Source: Fibrobacter sp.
GTDB taxonomy: Bacteria > Fibrobacterota > Fibrobacteria > Fibrobacterales > Fibrobacteraceae
DNA: 36,877 bases
Reading direction: 5' to 3'
Assembly: GCA_031271785.1 (NCBI GenBank)
Contig: JAISUZ010000106.1
Coordinates: forward strand, 1-36,877
Within the stretch, counting starts at the first letter, position 1; every line of letters begins with the position of its first letter. The translations under genes and the position numbers were made by a program. The notes under the pieces were generated by a model that was not told the origin of the DNA, did no database searches, and saw only the letters and a program-made list of their open reading frames with translations. Of the stretch, positions 1-8,281 are shown piece by piece.

Positions 1-587
1 TGAATAAGGTTAAAAAATTGAGGAAAAGGATCCTTAAATAGACCGTTCAAATATAGTTTCCTTTTTTCGATTTTAGAACTAAAAAAGCTAAAAACACTTT
101 CCGAAAAAAGTCGAAAAAAACGATCGTTTTTTATCGCACCTCGTTTTTCACTTATTTTCCCCATTTTTTAGTTTGTTTGATATGGTGACGGTTGTTTTTG
201 CCTATCAAAAGAGGCGCTTTCAAGGATGCAAAATAAGGGAGGAAGGAGGCCCCGTATTCCTCGCGTTTTTATGCAGTTAGGACAATCGCAAGGACAGACT
301 CCGTACGGGTTGACATTTCTATTCCCCATTCCCTATTTGATAAACACAGTTCGCATTTTTTATTGGTGCGAGTGTCGTCGCGAACGCGGGATGTATTTCT
401 TTGTCATCGCCACTTTGTCCTCATTCCCATATTCCAATTCCCTGTTTACAATTCCCGAGGAATTCGGCAGCAATTTTTTATCCCTAAGCGCGGTTCTCAA
501 TGCTCCGAGACAAATTTTTAGGCCGGAAGCCGCTCCAATTTGTCGCGGAGCGTTGGAATCGCGCGGGAGTGGCATTTTACCTTTTCA

Positions 588-730
588 AGGCGTTTGTATA
601 TGCCGTAAAATAAGCATTACCGCAGATTTGAAAAATCTTTCATGCCTTAGCGAACTCAATTAATGCGGTAATAAACAACGTCAATACGCTTGCGTGCCGA
701 CAATGTTTTCGGAGGCATATACGAATGCCT
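588..730. repeat. Interrupted inverted repeat, MITE-like
   Basis: A 17-base arm at 588-604 (AGGCGTTTGTATATGCC) pairs with 714-730 at 15 of 17 positions. Inside it, ATTACCGCA near 616-624 faces TGCGGTAAT near 664-672. Two pieces recur at 19.7-20.6 kb: 573-610 matches 20070-20107 with one mismatch in 38, and 674-695 is identical to 20109-20130. The nested palindromic layout with no coding content resembles a small non-autonomous repeat. No target-site duplication could be shown. Confidence 0.55.
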
Positions 731-737
731 TTTCTTC

Positions 738-769
738 GCGTGAGGGATGGTGACCCGAAGGGCGGAGAC
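738..769. repeat. 32-bp direct repeat, copy 1
   Basis: This stretch, which contains GGTGACCCGAAGGGCGGAGA, is identical over 32 bases to 36793-36824. Both copies lie in non-coding repeat blocks and are preceded by fragments of the same mosaic family. Confidence 0.75.
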
Positions 770-797
770 GCGCGGAATCTCTGTTCTTCGGGCATGG

Positions 798-842
798 GAA
801 GCATTGGAAATAGAACACTCAGGCATTCTATTTCCAATTCCC
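798..842. repeat. Hairpin in upstream repeat block
   Basis: ATTGGAAATAGAA (803-815) and TTCTATTTCCAAT (826-838) are perfect 13-bp inverted arms around a 10-base loop. With an internal GC bulge the pairing extends to GGGAA (798-802) and TTCCC (838-842). No T-run follows, so a terminator is less likely than a palindromic repeat unit. Similar GGGAATGGG/CCATTCCC words recur at 2620-2645 and 320-335. Confidence 0.5.
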
Positions 843-1020
843 TGTCTCCTGTTTCACTGCTTGCAATTTCTGATTTGAGAGAAATTCCGCGCGGCTCCGT
901 TTTTGGCGGAGGCTCTCGCGCTTCATTTCATTCGGCGGAAAGAAAGAGCGCGAGCGGGTGCCATCCCAAAAATACAGCCCGGCCGCCGTGAGGCGGACAC
1001 GCCCATAATCCGTTTGAATT

Positions 1021-1049
1021 TTTACAAAGTTTTTGCATTTTTTTATCTT
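1021..1049 (+). promoter_or_regulatory. Predicted sigma70-type promoter of lysS
   Basis: TTTACA (1021-1026), a 17-base spacer and TATCTT (1044-1049) form a plausible -35/-10 pair. Transcription would begin near 1056, giving a leader of about 24 nt that includes the AGGA ribosome-binding site at 1071-1074, 5 nt before the ATG at 1080. Predicted from sequence only. Confidence 0.5.
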
Positions 1050-1079
1050 TTAAGCGAAATTTGTAAAAAAAGGAACAAA

Positions 1080-2579
1080 ATGATTATTCCGGATTGTAAC
1101 GATCAAGTTCAGGCGCGGCTCGTTAAGCTCGAAAAATTTACAGAGATGAGTGTGGATCCTTATCCGCATTATTTTAACAGAACTCATGATTCCGAGAGAT
1201 TGAAAAAAGAAAAAGATAAGCTTTTGAGTTCCGGCGAAAAGGTTTCTTTTGCCGGGCGCGTGGTGCGTTATAACCGGAAAGGTAAAATGTGCTTTATGCA
1301 CCTGAAAGACCGTTTCGGGAAGTTGCAGGTGGTTTGCGTAGCGAATATTCTGGAAGATAATTATGAGATTGTGAAGATGATTGATCTCGGCGATTGGGTG
1401 GGCGTTTCCGGTTCGATGATGGAAACACAGAGCGGCGAGTATTCCGTGAAGGCGGATTCGGTGGTGATGCTTTCCAAGACGGTGCGTCCGCTCCCGGTGC
1501 CGAAGGAAAAGATCGACGATGCCGGTAATAAAACGGTTTTCCACGAGTTTAAGGATGTGGATACGCGGTACCGTCAGCGTTATGTGGATATGGCGCTGAA
1601 CGATGAAGTGAAAGAGGTGTTTTTGAAGCGCAGCAAAATTATGCAGGCGATTCGCGAATACCTGATCGGGAAAGGGTTTATTGAGGTGGAAACGCCGACG
1701 CTTCAGCCGATTTACGGCGGTGCGAATGCCCGCCCGTTCACTACGCATCATAACGCTGCCGATATGACGCTTTTTCTGCGCGTGGCTCCCGAGTTGTACC
1801 TCAAGCGTTGCATTGTGGGCGGTATGGAGAAAGTGTTTGAGTTCAGCAGTAATTTCAGAAACGAGGGCATGGACAGAACGCACAGTCCGGAGTTTACCGG
1901 TCTCGAATTTTACGAGGCGTACGCGGATTATAACGATATGATGGTGCACTTTGAAAATATTTACGAGCAGGCGTGCATCGCCGCTAACGGAACTACGAAA
2001 GTAAATTTTCAAGGGACCGAGATTGATTTTAAGACTCCCTGGCCGCGCCTTTCCCTATACGAGGCTCTCGAAAAATATGCCGGGTTCAAAGTCGAGAGTA
2101 TGACGGATGATGAGATCAAAACGGTTTTGGAGCAGAAGAACGAGAAGATGGACGGCGCCTGGAGCCGCGGCCGTGCGATTCTGAAGCTGTTTGAAATTTT
2201 TGTGGAAGACAAGCTGGTTCAGCCGGTGATTATCAAGGATATGCCGAAAGAGAGTACTCCGCTTTGCAAGGTGCATCGCGTGAATCCGGATTTGATTGAG
2301 CAGTTTGAGCCTTACGCGAACGGTTGGGAACTCGGGAATGCTTATACCGAACTGAATGACCCGCTTCGTCAGCGCGAGCTTCTCGAAGAACAGGTTTCCC
2401 GCGGCCGCGGCGGCGAGGGGGAAACGCATCCGATGGATGAGAGTTTCCTTCACGCGATTGAATCGGGGCTTCCGCCTACCGGCGGCGTTGGTTTCGGTAT
2501 CGACCGCATGGTGATGCTTTTAACGAATCAGCCGACGATTCGCGATGTTCAATTATTCCCTTTGATGAAACCGGAATAA
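1080..2579 (+). CDS. lysS: Lysine--tRNA ligase, class II
   Basis: LysRS charges tRNA-Lys with lysine in the cytoplasm. The 499-residue product has the family's usual length. An N-terminal OB-fold anticodon-binding domain (about residues 55-150) includes the segment beginning VSFAGRVV. The class II catalytic domain follows, with motif 1 around GFIEVETPTL, motif 2 FRNEGMDRTHSPEFT and motif 3 GFGIDRMVMLLT near the C-terminus. The frame is open for 59 codons upstream, to 903, but that extension is low-complexity, overlaps repeat DNA and is not part of known LysRS. The ATG at 1080 has AGGA 5 nt upstream and a plausible promoter just before it. The gene stands alone, with 273 non-coding bases before the next gene. 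Confidence 0.96.
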   Translation: MIIPDCNDQVQARLVKLEKFTEMSVDPYPHYFNRTHDSERLKKEKDKLLSSGEKVSFAGRVVRYNRKGKMCFMHLKDRFGKLQVVCVANILEDNYEIVKMIDLGDWVGVSGSMMETQSGEYSVKADSVVMLSKTVRPLPVPKEKIDDAGNKTVFHEFKDVDTRYRQRYVDMALNDEVKEVFLKRSKIMQAIREYLIGKGFIEVETPTLQPIYGGANARPFTTHHNAADMTLFLRVAPELYLKRCIVGGMEKVFEFSSNFRNEGMDRTHSPEFTGLEFYEAYADYNDMMVHFENIYEQACIAANGTTKVNFQGTEIDFKTPWPRLSLYEALEKYAGFKVESMTDDEIKTVLEQKNEKMDGAWSRGRAILKLFEIFVEDKLVQPVIIKDMPKESTPLCKVHRVNPDLIEQFEPYANGWELGNAYTELNDPLRQRELLEEQVSRGRGGEGETHPMDESFLHAIESGLPPTGGVGFGIDRMVMLLTNQPTIRDVQLFPLMKPE

Positions 2580-2852
2580 TTCTTTCTATGAAATCGGCAA
2601 TAACACATAGGGACCCGGGAATGGGGTGCAGGGAATGGGGAATAGAAGATTCTTCACACTCTCTCGCTACCCCGGACAAGAGCCGCTGTCCTGCCGAATT
2701 TATTTTGTACATGAATCAGTTCGAGCGAGGGTCGGCATTCGAAGAAAAACGAGTTTGGATTCTGAACCAAGTTCAGGGTGACAGCATGGCGATTTTCATG
2801 TCCCTTATCCCTAACTTTCATAAACGCAAAGCAATTTTTAGAGGTTCCCTGT
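2580..2852. other. Intergenic spacer with short repeats
   Basis: No gene is supported here. The spacer contains tandem GGGAATGGG-like words (2620-2645) and a small hairpin, CTGAAC-CAA-GTTCAG (2762-2776), followed by GGTGACAGCATG. Related hairpin-plus-GACA/CAGCATGAC units occur at 19779-19803 and 36632-36654. The lolC-like gene begins right after, with GAGG at 2841-2844 as ribosome-binding site. Confidence 0.6.
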
Positions 2853-4100
2853 ATGAATAAATTGGAATGGCTCCTCGCTTGGCGTTACCTCGGTGCGCAG
2901 CGGAAGAGTCTTTTTGTCGCGCTCATTGGTATTTTCAGTATGCTCGGCGTGAGCATCGGTGTGTTTGCGCTCGTGGTGGCGCTTTCGGCGGTGAACGGTT
3001 TTGAAGAGGAAGTGACGGCTCAGATGATCGGGAAGGACGCGCATTTTGAAGTGATGCGTTATTACGGCGATCCGATTGAGAACTACGAAGATCTTATGAA
3101 ACGGATCCGGGAGAACGATCCTGAAATTACCGGTGCTTCTCCGTTCATTGTTTACAAAGTGGGTATCAGTTCCAAAAAAGTGAACGATGGTATTGTGCTT
3201 TACGGAATCGATACCGAGCGTTCCAAAAGCGTGGTGGATATTCACAAGAATATGAAGTGGGGGAACTATACCGTGGATAGCGTGCCCGATGCCGCCGGGA
3301 ATTTACGCCCGGCGGTGCTTCTCGGCAGCGGGCTTGCTTCGCGCCTTCGAGTGGTGGTGGGCGATAAGATTATTCTTCAAACATTTCAAAGCCCCGAAGA
3401 GACCGCGAGCATGGGCGGTCCCCGTATTCTTTCGGCGGTGGTTTCCGGTATTTTTGAAACGGGTATGTATGAATACGATGGGAACCTCGCTTATATCGGT
3501 ATTGCCGAGGCGCAGAAACTGCTCGGTATGAAAGACGCGGTGAGCGGTATTCAGTTCCGCGTGAGAGATCATTGGCAGGCGGGAGTTCATGCGGATAAGG
3601 CGATGGAAATCGCCGATTATCCGTATTACGCGATTGATTGGCAGTCTAAAAACGTGACGCTCCTTAAGTGGATGAACTACGAGAAGTTTATTGTGGCGGC
3701 GATTATCTGCCTGATTATTTTGGTGGCGGCTTTCAATATTATCAGTTCGCTCATTATGGTGGTGATTGATAAAACAAAAGAAATAGGGATTCTTCGCGGT
3801 ATGGGTATGAGCAAATTTTCCGTGATGCGCGTGTTTATGCTGATGGGTTCTTTTATCGGAGTCGGCGGTACGCTTATCGGCGGGAGCGCTGGGCTTATTC
3901 TTTGTTTTATTCAGGAAAAATACAGGCTTATTAAACTTCCCGGCGATGTTTATGTGCTTCCTTATTTTCCGGTGCGCGTTGAAGGGCTCGATGTTCTTTT
4001 GGTTTTTGTGATCGGTATTATTTTATGTATCCTCGCTACGCTTTTTCCGGCATGGAAAGCGAGCCGTTTGGATCCGGTGGGGGCTATTCGCCATGAGTGA
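2853..4100 (+). CDS. lolC: Lipoprotein-releasing ABC transporter permease (LolC/LolE family)
   Basis: A 415-residue inner-membrane permease that, with LolD, extracts mature lipoproteins for delivery to the outer membrane. It starts MNKLEWLLAWRYL, followed by a first transmembrane helix (about 20-50), a large periplasmic MacB-type domain (about 50-280) and three C-terminal FtsX-type helices (about 285-400) including the LVAAFNIISSLIMVV segment and a DKTKEIGILRGMG coupling loop. The ATG at 2853 has GAGG 8 nt upstream; the frame continues upstream but is not family-like. Its 3' end overlaps lolD by 8 bases. Only one permease gene is present, so the complex may be a homodimer of a LolF-like protein, unless a second permease is elsewhere. 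Confidence 0.9.
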   Translation: MNKLEWLLAWRYLGAQRKSLFVALIGIFSMLGVSIGVFALVVALSAVNGFEEEVTAQMIGKDAHFEVMRYYGDPIENYEDLMKRIRENDPEITGASPFIVYKVGISSKKVNDGIVLYGIDTERSKSVVDIHKNMKWGNYTVDSVPDAAGNLRPAVLLGSGLASRLRVVVGDKIILQTFQSPEETASMGGPRILSAVVSGIFETGMYEYDGNLAYIGIAEAQKLLGMKDAVSGIQFRVRDHWQAGVHADKAMEIADYPYYAIDWQSKNVTLLKWMNYEKFIVAAIICLIILVAAFNIISSLIMVVIDKTKEIGILRGMGMSKFSVMRVFMLMGSFIGVGGTLIGGSAGLILCFIQEKYRLIKLPGDVYVLPYFPVRVEGLDVLLVFVIGIILCILATLFPAWKASRLDPVGAIRHE

Positions 4101-4791
4101 GATTTTACTGGAAACACAAGCGTTGACTAAGGTTTATGAAGAGACCGGCGAGCGGCTCGAAATTCTGCGCGGGGTGGATATTCAAATCGCCCCAGGCGAT
4201 TTTACGGTTCTTACCGGCGCTTCGGGTTCCGGGAAATCCACGCTTCTCAACCTGATGGGACTTTTGGATCAGCCGACTTCCGGAGAGATTCTTTTTAAGG
4301 GAAAGTCTCTGCGGGCGTTTTCCGACCGGGAACGCGATGATTACCACATGAAAAGCGTCGGTTTTGTTTTTCAGTTCCATCACCTGCTTTCGGAGTTTAC
4401 CGCGATTGAAAATGTGGCGACTCCGGCGCGGATTCTGAAATATTCAAAGCCGGTTTGGAAAGAGCGCGCGGAGATGCTTTTGGAGACGGTGGGGCTCAAG
4501 GATCGCCGGAATCATTTGCCGCGGGAACTCTCCGGCGGCGAACGTCAGCGGGTTGCGGTGGCGCGGGCGCTCATGAATCAGCCGGATTTGGTGTTTGCCG
4601 ACGAGCCCAGCGGTAATTTGGATGAAAAGAACGCTGTTGTCCTGAACGAACTTTTTGTAGAATTAAATAAGAAATACGGACAGTCGTTCTTGATCGTGAC
4701 GCACGATGAAAGAATGGCGCGCGAAGCCACGAAGCGTTTCCACATGCGTGGCGGCCTGGTGGTTCCTTTTAACGAGGAGAATGCGGTATGA
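4093..4791 (+). CDS. lolD: Lipoprotein-releasing ABC transporter ATP-binding protein
   Basis: A 232-residue ATPase that powers lipoprotein extraction by the adjacent permease. All ABC motifs are present: Walker A GASGSGKST (42-50), Q-loop at about 94, signature LSGGERQ (146-152), Walker B LVFADE (166-171) and switch histidine in VTHDE (H204). Length and sequence fit the LolD/MacB/FtsE subfamily. The start overlaps the permease stop by 8 bases and the stop overlaps clpC by 4 (ATGA), so the three genes appear translationally coupled. Confidence 0.93.
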   Translation: MSEILLETQALTKVYEETGERLEILRGVDIQIAPGDFTVLTGASGSGKSTLLNLMGLLDQPTSGEILFKGKSLRAFSDRERDDYHMKSVGFVFQFHHLLSEFTAIENVATPARILKYSKPVWKERAEMLLETVGLKDRRNHLPRELSGGERQRVAVARALMNQPDLVFADEPSGNLDEKNAVVLNELFVELNKKYGQSFLIVTHDERMAREATKRFHMRGGLVVPFNEENAV

Positions 4792-7271
4792 AAGGACGAT
4801 TTACGGACAGAGTAAAAAAGATTTTACAGTTTGCCCGCGAAAGCGCGGTGCATTTAGGTCATGACCGTGTCGGTACGGAACATTTGCTTCTCGGGATTAT
4901 TCGGGAAGGCGATGGGTTTGCGGTGAGCGCCCTTAAACGCATCGGAACGGATTTGGATAAACTCGCCTCCGATATTGAACAAACGCAGGTGACTCCGAGC
5001 GATATGATGACTCTCGGCAGCGGACAGCAGATGGTGCTTTTCACTTCGAGAGCGAAAACGGTGCTTCAAAATTCGGCGACCGAGGCGCGCGCCATGAGCG
5101 ATGATCATATTGGTACCGAACACGTTCTTCTTTCGCTGATGAAGATCAGCGATTCTTCGGCGGCGACGATTTTAAGGGAAGCCGGTCTTGATTATGAGAT
5201 GGTGAAGGATGCGGTGGTCGCGGTGCGCCGGGAAGATAAGGATCATTTGAGCAATATGGATTCCGATATGCCGATGAACAGCGCGCTGCGGAAATCGGGT
5301 AAATCCAAAATGCCGATTCTGGAACGTTTCGGAAGAGATTTGACCGAACTCGCCGTACAGGGAAAACTGGACCCGGTGATCGGGCGCGGCGATGAAATCG
5401 AACGCCTGATTCAGGTGTTGTCCCGGAGAAAGAAAAACAATCCGGTGCTGATCGGCGAACCCGGCGTGGGAAAAACCGCGATTGTGGAAGGGCTTGCCCA
5501 AAAAATCGTTCAGAAAAATATTCCGGAAGTGCTTGAAGGTAAACGAGTGGTCGCTCTTGATGTGGCGGCGATGGTAGCAGGTACCAAATATCGCGGGCAG
5601 TTTGAAGAACGCGTGAAGGGACTCGTTATGGAACTTGAGCGGAACGCGAACGCGGTGATTCTTTTTATCGATGAACTGCACACGATTGTCGGCGCCGGAG
5701 GCGCCGAAGGGAGCCTCGATGCTTCGAATATTTTCAAGCCGGCTCTCGCCCGCGGGGAATTGCAGTGTATCGGCGCCACAACCGTGGATGAATACCGCAA
5801 GTATATTGAAAAGGATGCGGCCCTGGAACGGCGTTTCCAAACCATAATGGTGAATCCGCCGACGCTCGAAGAGTCCGTGACGATTCTTCACGGGCTTCGC
5901 CAGAAGTATGAAAAGCATCATAAGGTGAGTTATACCGAAGATGCGCTCCGCGCCTCCGTTTATTTGAGCGACCGCTATTTGAGCGACCGCTTTTTGCCGG
6001 ATAAGGCGATTGATATTTTGGATGAGGCGGGCGCGCGCGTGCGCCTTGCAAGTATGGCGCTCCCTCCGGATTTGCGGATGCGTGAACACGAACTGGAAGA
6101 TGTGTCGCGCCAAAAAGAAGAAGCGGTGGCGATGCAGGATTTTGAAAATGCGGCTCAATACCGCGATCAGGTGGAAGCGCTTCAAAAAGAAATCGCTACC
6201 CTGAAACAGGAATGGCGGGAAAAGAGAAAGGACGAGTGCCTTGTCGTTGATGAAAGCGTGATCCGCGATGTGATCAGCAAAATGACGGGGATTCCGATTT
6301 CGCGCCTCGCGAGCGAAGAAACCAAAAAGCTGGTGGATTTGGATCAGGAAATCAAACGGCGTATTATCGGGCAGGATCGCGCCGTGATGGCTGTTGTGAA
6401 ATCCATTCGCCGTACCCGCGCGGGGATTCACGATACCAAACGCCCTATGGGCAGTTTCCTTTTCCTTGGGCCGACGGGTGTTGGAAAAACGGAGCTCGCA
6501 AAGGTTTTGAGTCTTTCGCTTTTCGGCGCCGAAGACGCCATGATTCGAATCGACATGAGCGAATACATGGAGAAACACAGCGTGTCCCGCTTGATCGGCG
6601 CGCCTCCGGGCTATGTCGGTTACGAGGAAGGCGGCGGACAACTGACCGAAAAAGTGCGCAAGCGTCCTTACTCGGTGGTGCTTCTCGATGAAATCGAAAA
6701 AGCGCACCCGGATGTTTACAACCTCCTGCTCCAGATTTTGGATGATGGGCAGCTGACGGACAGTTTCGGCCGGAAAATCAATTTTAAGAACACGATTATT
6801 ATCATGACCTCCAATGTGGGAGCGCGTGAGATCAAAAATAAAACCGGCATGGGCTTTACCAAGTCGAGCGCGGAGGATGAGTACAAACGAATGGAAAACG
6901 CCATTCGGGAAGAAGTCAAGCACGTGTTCACTCCGGAGTTTTTGAACCGCATTGACGATCAGATTGTATTCCAGAGCCTTTCCCGCGAAGACTTGATTTC
7001 CATTGTGGATATTCTCCTCGCGCAGCTTCAGAAAAATCTTTCCGAGAGAGGAATTTTGCTCGAAGCGACTCCGAAAGCGAAAGAAATTATTGTGGACGAC
7101 GGTTACGACCCGGCTCTCGGGGCGCGTCCGTTACGCCGCAGTATTCAGCAGCTTGTGGAAGATGAAATTGCCGAAGGACTTTTGCTTGGGCGTTATTCCG
7201 ATTTTTCCGTGATTAAAGTCAGCGACCGTGCCGGGAAACTTCATTTTGAAAGTGAAACGCTTCCGCCGTAA
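4788..7271 (+). CDS. clpC: Clp protease ATP-binding subunit ClpC
   Basis: An 827-residue Hsp100 unfoldase that normally feeds substrates to ClpP. The N-domain contains two Clp_N repeats (about 1-145), each with a G(T)EH(L/V)LL motif. AAA1 has Walker A GEPGVGKT (from 223) and Walker [13 protein letters not shown]/coiled-coil middle segment around 445-475 ([14 protein letters not shown]) marks ClpC rather than ClpA or ClpB. AAA2 has Walker A GPTGVGKT (from 561) and [19 protein letters not shown] loop is in the position of the ClpP-binding (I/L/V)GF tripeptide. The start overlaps lolD by 4 bases, with GAGGAG about 8 nt upstream. No clpP or McsB-type adaptor is in the window. Confidence 0.95.
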   Translation: MKGRFTDRVKKILQFARESAVHLGHDRVGTEHLLLGIIREGDGFAVSALKRIGTDLDKLASDIEQTQVTPSDMMTLGSGQQMVLFTSRAKTVLQNSATEARAMSDDHIGTEHVLLSLMKISDSSAATILREAGLDYEMVKDAVVAVRREDKDHLSNMDSDMPMNSALRKSGKSKMPILERFGRDLTELAVQGKLDPVIGRGDEIERLIQVLSRRKKNNPVLIGEPGVGKTAIVEGLAQKIVQKNIPEVLEGKRVVALDVAAMVAGTKYRGQFEERVKGLVMELERNANAVILFIDELHTIVGAGGAEGSLDASNIFKPALARGELQCIGATTVDEYRKYIEKDAALERRFQTIMVNPPTLEESVTILHGLRQKYEKHHKVSYTEDALRASVYLSDRYLSDRFLPDKAIDILDEAGARVRLASMALPPDLRMREHELEDVSRQKEEAVAMQDFENAAQYRDQVEALQKEIATLKQEWREKRKDECLVVDESVIRDVISKMTGIPISRLASEETKKLVDLDQEIKRRIIGQDRAVMAVVKSIRRTRAGIHDTKRPMGSFLFLGPTGVGKTELAKVLSLSLFGAEDAMIRIDMSEYMEKHSVSRLIGAPPGYVGYEEGGGQLTEKVRKRPYSVVLLDEIEKAHPDVYNLLLQILDDGQLTDSFGRKINFKNTIIIMTSNVGAREIKNKTGMGFTKSSAEDEYKRMENAIREEVKHVFTPEFLNRIDDQIVFQSLSREDLISIVDILLAQLQKNLSERGILLEATPKAKEIIVDDGYDPALGARPLRRSIQQLVEDEIAEGLLLGRYSDFSVIKVSDRAGKLHFESETLPP

Positions 7272-7291
7272 TGGAGTTAGGATAAAATTTT

Positions 7292-7297
7292 TATTTT
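7292..7297 (+). promoter_or_regulatory. Candidate -10 element close to epimerase ATG
   Basis: TATTTT lies 6 nt before the ATG at 7304, and no Shine-Dalgarno is seen between them. The position would give an almost leaderless mRNA, as at four other genes in this window. No good -35 is seen and the local T-richness weakens the case. Confidence 0.3.
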
Positions 7298-7303
7298 TAC
7301 CGC

Positions 7304-8281
7304 ATGCCGATTTCTCCTAAAGTTTTAGTAACCGGTGCTGCCGGTTTTATCGGAGCCGAAACGGTTCGCCGGTTGCTCTCCCTCGGGTTTGAGGTGGTGG
7401 GTATCGACAACATGAACGCCTATTATGCCGTGAGCCTTAAAGAGGCGCGCCTTGCAAGAATTACGGCAGCAAATTTCCGGTTTATTCGCGGCGATATTAC
7501 GGATAAGGAGCTTTTGGAAAAACTTTTCCGGGAAGAACATTTCGAGGCGGTGGTGCATTTGGCAGCACAGGCCGGCGTGCGTTACAGCCTTGAGAACCCG
7601 CAGACTTATATTGATTCCAATATTACAGGGTTCCTGAATATTCTCGAATGCTGCCGGCGGTTTTCGATTCCGAATTTGGTATATGCTTCTTCTTCGAGTG
7701 TTTACGGCCGGAATGACGATGTCCCCTTTAAGGTTTCAGACCGCGTAGATAAACCGTCGAGCCTTTATGCCGTGACGAAACGAACGAATGAACTTATGGC
7801 GGATACTTACCATCATCTGTATCAAGTTAATTGCACGGGGCTTCGCTTTTTTACGGTCTATGGCCCTTGGGGCCGGCCGGATATGGCGCCTTGGATTTTT
7901 GCCGAGAAGATGATGAAGGGGCTTCCGATTCAGGTTTTCAATCACGGAAATATGTCCCGCGACTTTACTTTCGTTGAAGATATTGTGGAAGGGATTGTTT
8001 TAACGATGCGTTCCGCTGCGGGTCGTGAAAAGCCGGAACATAAAATTTACAATATCGGCCGCGGAGTTCCGGTGAACTTGCTTGATTTTATTTTGGAGTT
8101 GGAACACGCTCTCGGAAAAACGGCGGTGAAAGAATTTCTCCCGATGCAGCCGGGCGATGTGGAAAAGACTTGGGCGGATACGGAAGCGCTCTCTGCGGAC
8201 ACCGGTTATCAGCCGAAAACCTCCCTTCACGAGGGAGTGAAACATTTTGCCGGCTGGTTTACGGAATATTTTCATGAATGA
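7304..8281 (+). CDS. NAD-dependent epimerase, probable UDP-glucuronate 4-epimerase
   Basis: A 325-residue extended short-chain dehydrogenase. The N-terminal Rossmann motif is VTGAAGFIG (10-18). The catalytic YxxxK appears in SLYAVTKRTNE, and the serine stretch ASSSSVYG precedes it. Segments such as DNMNAYYAVSLKEARL, GVRYSLENPQTYIDSN and FFTVYGPWGRPDMA are typical of UDP-glucuronate 4-epimerases, which make UDP-galacturonate for surface polysaccharides; a related UDP-hexose epimerase is possible. An in-frame ATG at 7271 is followed by a stop, so 7304 is the start. Its 3' end overlaps polA by 8 bases. It lies 33 bases after clpC, far from the polysaccharide cluster at 20.7 kb. Confidence 0.85.
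   Translation: MPISPKVLVTGAAGFIGAETVRRLLSLGFEVVGIDNMNAYYAVSLKEARLARITAANFRFIRGDITDKELLEKLFREEHFEAVVHLAAQAGVRYSLENPQTYIDSNITGFLNILECCRRFSIPNLVYASSSSVYGRNDDVPFKVSDRVDKPSSLYAVTKRTNELMADTYHHLYQVNCTGLRFFTVYGPWGRPDMAPWIFAEKMMKGLPIQVFNHGNMSRDFTFVEDIVEGIVLTMRSAAGREKPEHKIYNIGRGVPVNLLDFILELEHALGKTAVKEFLPMQPGDVEKTWADTEALSADTGYQPKTSLHEGVKHFAGWFTEYFHE

Larger units (their letters stand above)
1..1079. other. Non-coding, repeat-rich block upstream of lysS
   Basis: I see no convincing gene here. The first 200 bases are AT-rich and hold an 18-bp perfect palindrome, AAAAAACGATCGTTTTTT (115-132). The rest is a patchwork of short repeats also found near 20.1 kb, 30.2 kb and 36.6 kb, including a 32-bp stretch at 738-769 identical to 36793-36824, plus hairpins at 588-730 and 803-838. 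Open frames here (for example 226-663) lack recognisable domains, cross repeats and are probably chance. The start of the window may include the tail of an upstream gene, but nothing identifies it. Confidence 0.7.

Noticed and set aside
226-663. 145-codon open frame in the first repeat block
   Set aside because: It crosses the inverted repeat and mosaic fragments, has no family features and no ribosome-binding site, and parts of it recur at 20 kb in other frames.
903-1079. 59-codon upstream extension of lysS
   Set aside because: It lies in repeat DNA, is not like LysRS and would skip the good ribosome-binding site at 1071.
1050-2012. 320-codon frame on the minus strand inside lysS
   Set aside because: It is opposite the highly conserved LysRS domains and has a His/Arg-rich composition typical of antisense frames.
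5172-6923. 583-codon frame on the minus strand inside clpC
   Set aside because: It is a shadow of a clearly conserved gene, with low-complexity Phe/His/Arg composition and no domain.
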